A stretch of 43,700 nt of DNA from an uncultured Eubacteriales bacterium (GTDB lineage Bacteria; Bacillota; Clostridia; Oscillospirales; CAG-272), in contig CAJLCI010000022.1 in NCBI GenBank assembly GCA_905205065.1, forward strand, positions 1 to 43,700, read 5' to 3'. Shown piece after piece: positions 39,533 to 43,700 of this stretch. Every line of letters starts with the position of its first letter. Within the stretch, counting starts at the first letter, position 1. The position numbers and the translations under genes were made by a program. A model generated the notes under the pieces. That model was not told the origin of the DNA. It did no database searches and saw only the letters and a program-made list of their open reading frames with translations.

Positions 39533-42175
39533 ATGGAGTGGACCTCGCTTAATGATCTTCGTGAAAAATATCTGTCATTTTTTGAATCCAAAGGACACCT
39601 CAGACATAAGAGCTTTCCTCTTGTTCCTATCGACGACAAGTCGATTTTACTTATAAACGCCGGAATGACTCCTCTCAAAAAATTCTTTACAGGTGAACTT
39701 GAACCGCCGAGGCACCGCATGACGACATGTCAGAAGTGTATTAGAACGCCTGATATAGAGCGTGTGGGTATTACTGCGCGTCATGGTACATATTTTGAGA
39801 TGCTTGGAAATTTTTCATTCGGCGATTATTTTAAAGAGGACGCTATTCCGTGGGCATGGGAATTTTGTACCGAGGTGCTTGAGCTGCCGAAGGACAAGCT
39901 GTGGGTAACGATTTATCTTGATGATGACGAGGCTTTTGATATTTGGCATAATAAAGTCGGTGTTCCTGCCGAGCGCATTGTGCGTCTCGGAAAAGAGGAT
40001 AACTTCTGGGAACATGGAAGCGGGCCGTGCGGACCGTGTTCGGAGATTCATTTTGATCGCGGAGAAAAATTCGGCTGCGGAAAGCCGGATTGTAAACCCG
40101 GATGCGACTGTGATCGATTTATGGAATTTTGGAATCTTGTTTTTACGCAGTTTGAGGGTGACGGGCATGGAGGATATGAAAGACTTTCAAAACCGAATAT
40201 CGATACTGGAATGGGACTTGAAAGACTTGCTTGTCTTATGCAGGGGGTAAACAATCTTTTTGAGGTTGATACGGTACGTAATATCATGCTTGCCGTTTCG
40301 GAGGCGGCGGGAGTGAAATACGGAGAAAATGAAAAATCGGATATTTCTCTCCGTGTTATCACAGACCATATTCGCAGTACGGTATTTATGATATGCGACG
40401 GAGTTGTTCCTTCAAATGAAGGCCGGGGCTATGTTCTTCGCCGTCTTTTAAGGCGCGCGGCGCGGCACGGACGTCTTCTCGGAATTGACGGAACCTTTCT
40501 TGCTGATATTGTTCCTGTTGTCGCGAGAGAAAATATCAGTGAATATCCGGAACTGACAGAAAAGCTTGAATATATTAAAAAAGTTGTCTCTATTGAAGAG
40601 GAGCGTTTCGCTGCAACAATTGACAGCGGCCTTTCAATACTTGAAGAGATGATTAGAAACGCAAGGGAAGGGAATAAGAACGTTCTTCCCGGAGAAGATA
40701 TTTTCAGGCTCAGCGATACTTTCGGTTTTCCTGTTGATTTGACAAAGGAAATTGCTGCTGAATCAGGTCTTGAAATTGACATTTCAGGTTTTAATTCCCT
40801 TATGGCGCAGCAGAAACAGAGAGCGCGTGATGCCCGCGCCGCTATGGGAGATCTTGGATGGACGACCGGCGCGGCTGAGGTGCTCGGTGATATAGAAAAA
40901 ACTGAGTTTGTCGGGTATAATCAGACCTGCGCGGAATGTAAAGTAATTTCAATTATTGGATGTGAGACTTCCGAACAGCTGGATTCAGCGTCTGACGGAG
41001 ACGTTATTATAATCCTTGACCGCACGCCGTTTTACGGTGAGGGCGGCGGTCAGGTCGGGGATACCGGCGAGATTATCTGTGGCGGACGTAAAATTACCGT
41101 AAATGACACGAAGAAAAATACGGGTATATACCTGCATTTCTGTACTCTTGACGGGACTCTCGTATCTATAGGTGATACAGTTACAGCTCAAATTGATACA
41201 GACAGACGGGACGCGATACGAAGAAATCATTCAGCCTGCCACCTTCTTCAAGCTGCCTTGCGTGAAGTGCTCGGAGGTCATGTTGAACAGGCGGGATCAT
41301 ATGTTGACGAGGATCGTGTTCGTTTTGACTTTAAGCATTTTTCTGCGATGACAGACGAGGAAATCGCAAGAACTGAACAGCTTGTCAATAAGGAAATTCT
41401 TCGCGGACTTGAAATAGATACTTTGGAAACCGATATTGAAACTGCCCGTAAGAACGGAGCTATGGCGCTGTTCGGAGAAAAATACGGGTCTGTGGTCCGA
41501 ATGGTTAAAATGGGTGATTTTTCATGTGAGCTGTGCGGAGGTACTCATGTGAGCAATACCGCCAAACTTGGTTTGTTTAAAATATTGTCCGAATCTGGTG
41601 TTGCGGCAGGCGTCAGACGTATAGAGGGAACGACCGGAATCGGAATTCTTGAGCTGCTTGCTCAGAAAGATGATTTGATTTCTGAGACTGCAAGGGAGCT
41701 TAAGGCTTCAAATACCAATGATATTGCCAAACGCGCATCTGCGCTTTCGGAGGAGCTGAAAACGGCGCGCCATGATATTGAAGTTCTCAACGGACGTATA
41801 GCTTCAATGCAGATAAAATCTATGATTTCGGAGGCTGTTGACGTTGGACCTGTGAAGGTTATAACCAGGCAGACAAGTGGCTCTGCAATTGAAACGGCGC
41901 GCGCTGTATGCGATGAGATTAAGAGCTCATATGACAACTATGTTGTTGTAATATCTACGGATTTTGAGGGAAAACTTAATTTTGTATGTTCATGCGGAAA
42001 AGCCGCGGTAAATGCAGGAGCCAATGCTGGAAATATTTTGAAGACTATCAGTGCAATTGCAGGAGGAAAAGGCGGCGGGCGCCCGGACAGTGCGACTTCC
42101 GGGGCTAAAGATCGTGAAAAAATAGCAGATGCGCTTTCTGCAGTTGCAGATACTGTTTCGGGGATGCTGAAATAA
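39533..42175 (+). CDS. alaS: alanyl-tRNA synthetase
   Basis: The 880-residue, full-length product charges tRNA-Ala. The class II catalytic domain shows GITARHGTYFEMLGNFSFGDY and GPCGPCSEIHFDRG; the editing domain carries HSACH and CGGTH zinc/editing motifs; the C-Ala domain ends with AGGKGGGRPDSATSGA. AAGGAG lies 7 nt before the ATG. It begins 30 nt after the DUF2791-like ATPase gene, too close for a T-box leader or much of a promoter, so it may be co-transcribed with the TerB/ATPase genes or use a promoter inside them. It has its own hairpin terminator. Confidence 0.98.
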   Translation: MEWTSLNDLREKYLSFFESKGHLRHKSFPLVPIDDKSILLINAGMTPLKKFFTGELEPPRHRMTTCQKCIRTPDIERVGITARHGTYFEMLGNFSFGDYFKEDAIPWAWEFCTEVLELPKDKLWVTIYLDDDEAFDIWHNKVGVPAERIVRLGKEDNFWEHGSGPCGPCSEIHFDRGEKFGCGKPDCKPGCDCDRFMEFWNLVFTQFEGDGHGGYERLSKPNIDTGMGLERLACLMQGVNNLFEVDTVRNIMLAVSEAAGVKYGENEKSDISLRVITDHIRSTVFMICDGVVPSNEGRGYVLRRLLRRAARHGRLLGIDGTFLADIVPVVARENISEYPELTEKLEYIKKVVSIEEERFAATIDSGLSILEEMIRNAREGNKNVLPGEDIFRLSDTFGFPVDLTKEIAAESGLEIDISGFNSLMAQQKQRARDARAAMGDLGWTTGAAEVLGDIEKTEFVGYNQTCAECKVISIIGCETSEQLDSASDGDVIIILDRTPFYGEGGGQVGDTGEIICGGRKITVNDTKKNTGIYLHFCTLDGTLVSIGDTVTAQIDTDRRDAIRRNHSACHLLQAALREVLGGHVEQAGSYVDEDRVRFDFKHFSAMTDEEIARTEQLVNKEILRGLEIDTLETDIETARKNGAMALFGEKYGSVVRMVKMGDFSCELCGGTHVSNTAKLGLFKILSESGVAAGVRRIEGTTGIGILELLAQKDDLISETARELKASNTNDIAKRASALSEELKTARHDIEVLNGRIASMQIKSMISEAVDVGPVKVITRQTSGSAIETARAVCDEIKSSYDNYVVVISTDFEGKLNFVCSCGKAAVNAGANAGNILKTISAIAGGKGGGRPDSATSGAKDREKIADALSAVADTVSGMLK

Positions 42176-42277
42176 GATTTTCGAGAAATATCTTTTTTAG
42201 CGAAATATAAATTTTAAGACTTAGTGAATGTGTAAAACATATTTAAATTGTTTTGACTATGATCCATATACACGGAA

Positions 42278-42324
42278 AAATGAAGATGTCCCGCTACCTG
42301 TAAGGGGGCGGGACATCTTCATTT
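42278..42324. terminator. alaS terminator (GATGTCC family)
   Basis: A perfect 17-bp stem (42278-42294 with 42308-42324) with AAATGAAGATGTCCCGC in its left arm and a 13-base loop; A/T tracts at both ends allow bidirectional action. It lies about 100 nt beyond alaS. Confidence 0.9.
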
Positions 42325-42736
42325 AGCTATAGATGGAATAAATTAATAAGTAAGTTATCCGAAATTTTATATCTAATTTTTGATTATCCGTATAAACACT
42401 ATATTTTCAAGTGTTTTGAAGTATAGAAAATTATTCATTTTACCACGAATTTACCACGATTGAATGAGCCTTGATATGACTACAAAATAATACCTAAAAG
42501 ACGTTATTTACATCTCAAATGACGTCTTTTTTAAGTAGTCAATCCTAAGACTAATTGCTTTGTGTGTATGGGTATGAAGCTGTTAAACTGAAATTTTTCT
42601 ATTTGCTCTGTACCAATTTCGCTGTTCATTCGTTAAAAACTCTCCTTTCTTGATACAAGTTCATTCCATTAATCCTTACATAGAGCTTTTTCGAGTCTTA
42701 TTTTCACATTACCACCTCTCTTGGATAACTCCAGAG
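42325..42736. other. intergenic region with tandem 11-bp repeat
   Basis: TTTACCACGAA/T is repeated twice in tandem (42439-42460). No gene is visible between alaS and the minus-strand VOC gene. Sequence character changes around here (the next genes use canonical GGAGG ribosome sites), which could mark a junction with transferred DNA, but no recombinase is seen. Confidence 0.35.
42496..42532. terminator. bidirectional terminator between alaS and the VOC gene
   Basis: AAAAGACGT (42496-42504) pairs with ACGTCTTTT (42522-42530), with an additional ATTT/AAAT pair inside, and is flanked by A and T runs on both strands. It probably serves minus-strand transcripts of the VOC and DUF3795 genes. Confidence 0.8.
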
Positions 42737-43195
42737 TTATCGCATGCAGGCATTGACAAATTTCATAGGTACGTCCATGCGTTCTGCCACTTGTTTCGGT
42801 GTCATTCCACTATTTAAGAAACGCTTGCATACTATTTTCATGTTCTCGCCAACTTCGATAATATGTTTATCTGGGTCATAGAAACGAACAACACGCTGTC
42901 CCCATGAATGTTCTACAATAGGGTGGACATATTCAACATTACATTTTTTCAGCCTATCCGCAAGTTCATCAAAATTATCTTCTTCAAAATAAATTTCAAA
43001 ATTATTGCCACCAAAAGAAATATCGCTTTTCCCGATAAAGTCTTTATATGTTTCAACTGTCTGCAAAGCCAAACCACCTGTTAAAGTTTTATTTGCTCCA
43101 AAATCCATAATCACATGAAGCCCGAAAACCTTTTTATAAAACTCAACTGATTTGTCTATATCTGTTACCACAAGCATGGGATTTTTCAACTTCAT
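42737..43195 (-). CDS. VOC (glyoxalase/bleomycin resistance/dioxygenase) superfamily protein
   Basis: The 152-residue product begins MKLKNPMLVVTDIDKSVEFYKKVFGL, the classic start of a VOC module, and continues with DISFGGNNFEIYFEED, HPIVEHSWGQRVVRFYDPDKHIIEVGE, including the metal-site-like Glu near the end of the second half. A C-terminal ~25-residue extension (GMTPKQVAERMDVPMKFVNACM) looks like a small helix-turn-helix segment. The ATG at 43195 has GGAGG 8 nt upstream; an earlier GTG overlaps that site. Substrate is unknown; some relatives confer resistance to bleomycin or fosfomycin, but the sequence does not show this. It follows the DUF3795 gene by 24 nt. Confidence 0.9.
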   Translation of the reverse strand: MKLKNPMLVVTDIDKSVEFYKKVFGLHVIMDFGANKTLTGGLALQTVETYKDFIGKSDISFGGNNFEIYFEEDNFDELADRLKKCNVEYVHPIVEHSWGQRVVRFYDPDKHIIEVGENMKIVCKRFLNSGMTPKQVAERMDVPMKFVNACMR

Positions 43196-43219
43196 TTCCA
43201 TTACCTCCACAAAGATACT

Positions 43220-43552
43220 TTATTCTTTTAAATTCTTCAAAGCAGACGGATTATTCCCTAAGATTGCTCCAACAGTGGGACATCTTTCTAAATCAGAACA
43301 TTCGCCACAAGTAGTAACGCCCTTTTTCAATGCACACTGGCGAATGTCACAGATACTATCACAAAATACAGTTTTTATTCCGTCAATGCGACAGCCTTGG
43401 CAGTTAATGTGCTCTGGAAGAATAGGGGCATTATTTAATTTAGCCCATAGTTTCGCAGTTTTTTTACGTAAGTCTTGGTTGTCGTTGATTGTTGCAAGAT
43501 ATGCGTCACATTTTTCACAATCTAGTCCGCAATATGCAATCAAATTTTTCAT
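43220..43552 (-). CDS. DUF3795 cysteine-rich protein
   Basis: The 110-residue product starts MKNLIAYCGLDCEKCDAYLA, the diagnostic start of DUF3795, and has eleven cysteines in pairs and clusters (CGLDCEKC, CQGC, CDSICDIRQC, CGECSDLERC) consistent with a metal-binding or iron-sulfur role that has not been demonstrated. The ATG at 43552 has GGAGG 9 nt upstream; the longer in-frame reading to 43621 has no ribosome site. It is probably the first gene of a two-gene unit with the VOC protein. The 148 nt between its start and the window edge are AT-rich with no clear promoter. Confidence 0.9.
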   Translation of the reverse strand: MKNLIAYCGLDCEKCDAYLATINDNQDLRKKTAKLWAKLNNAPILPEHINCQGCRIDGIKTVFCDSICDIRQCALKKGVTTCGECSDLERCPTVGAILGNNPSALKNLKE

Positions 43553-43700
43553 CTTTATGTACCTCCACAAGTTCCTTTTAGAAAAGTTTTTCAAGCTGAA
43601 AATCCATGAGATTTCAAGCAACTTGGATTTGCATTTATAAATATACCTTGTTTTTTATACGCAAGCTTGCTTCTATGTGCATAATCCAATGTCTTGAAAA

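Overview
The window looks like a chromosomal segment of a low-to-mid G+C, spore-forming Gram-positive bacterium of the Clostridia, possibly Oscillospiraceae-like. This rests on the rplM-rpsI pair, an orphan spoVAC, a LysM-GH18 spore-cortex-lytic type enzyme, an OmpR-type two-component pair, a heterodimeric ABC exporter and a GldA/F/G-DUF4340 type ABC locus. Nothing in the sequence names the species. No tRNA, rRNA or CRISPR array was seen.

Left end (1-1810): parB (running off the window) and parA lie on the minus strand in DNA visibly richer in G+C than the rest. They sit directly beyond the 3' end of rpsI, behind three terminator-like hairpins and a block of short direct and inverted repeats. 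This looks like the end of an integrated mobile element, probably an ICE, inserted at or near the rpsI 3' end.

1820-18535: rpsI and rplM with a near-perfect vegetative promoter; a DMT transporter; a small acidic protein; spoVAC; a decayed, repeat-rich patch (5250-5850); a cytidylate-kinase-like protein; the heterodimeric ABC exporter; a response regulator and histidine kinase; a four-gene ABC export/auxiliary locus (GldA-like ATPase with a long acidic tail, permease, GldG-like, DUF4340); and an unknown membrane protein transcribed towards that locus.

18898-42175: a long run of plus-strand genes dominated by cell-envelope work. It holds a LysM-GH18 enzyme, a GT2-GtrA fusion, a phosphodiester glycosidase-family protein, a TcaA-like single-pass protein, a PAP2 phosphatase, an asparagine-synthase family protein, an ATP-grasp protein closely resembling the Enterococcus D-aspartate ligase Asl, a MurE-type ligase without the meso-DAP motif, a hexapeptide-repeat protein, GlmS and GlmM. 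AsnB/AsnH-like, Asl-like and MurE together read as a peptidoglycan stem/cross-bridge cassette (Lys-D-Asx type), which would be unusual beside sporulation genes. Next come a TerB-N/TerB-C protein and a DUF2791/BrxD-like ATPase, i.e. two of the three components of the Shango-type defence system without the helicase, then alaS.

Intergenic spaces of the envelope run contain four copies of a repeat element (23083-23437, 28069-28211, 31266-31432, 32322-32590). The copies share both termini. Three share a core able to form a GC-rich hairpin, and two carry arrays of an exactly 16-bp repeat. I do not recognise this family, and it is the most novel-looking structure here. A separate set of terminator hairpins shares a GATGTCC/GGACATC-type stem.

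Right end (42176-43700): alaS terminator, a bidirectional terminator, and two minus-strand genes (VOC protein, DUF3795 protein).
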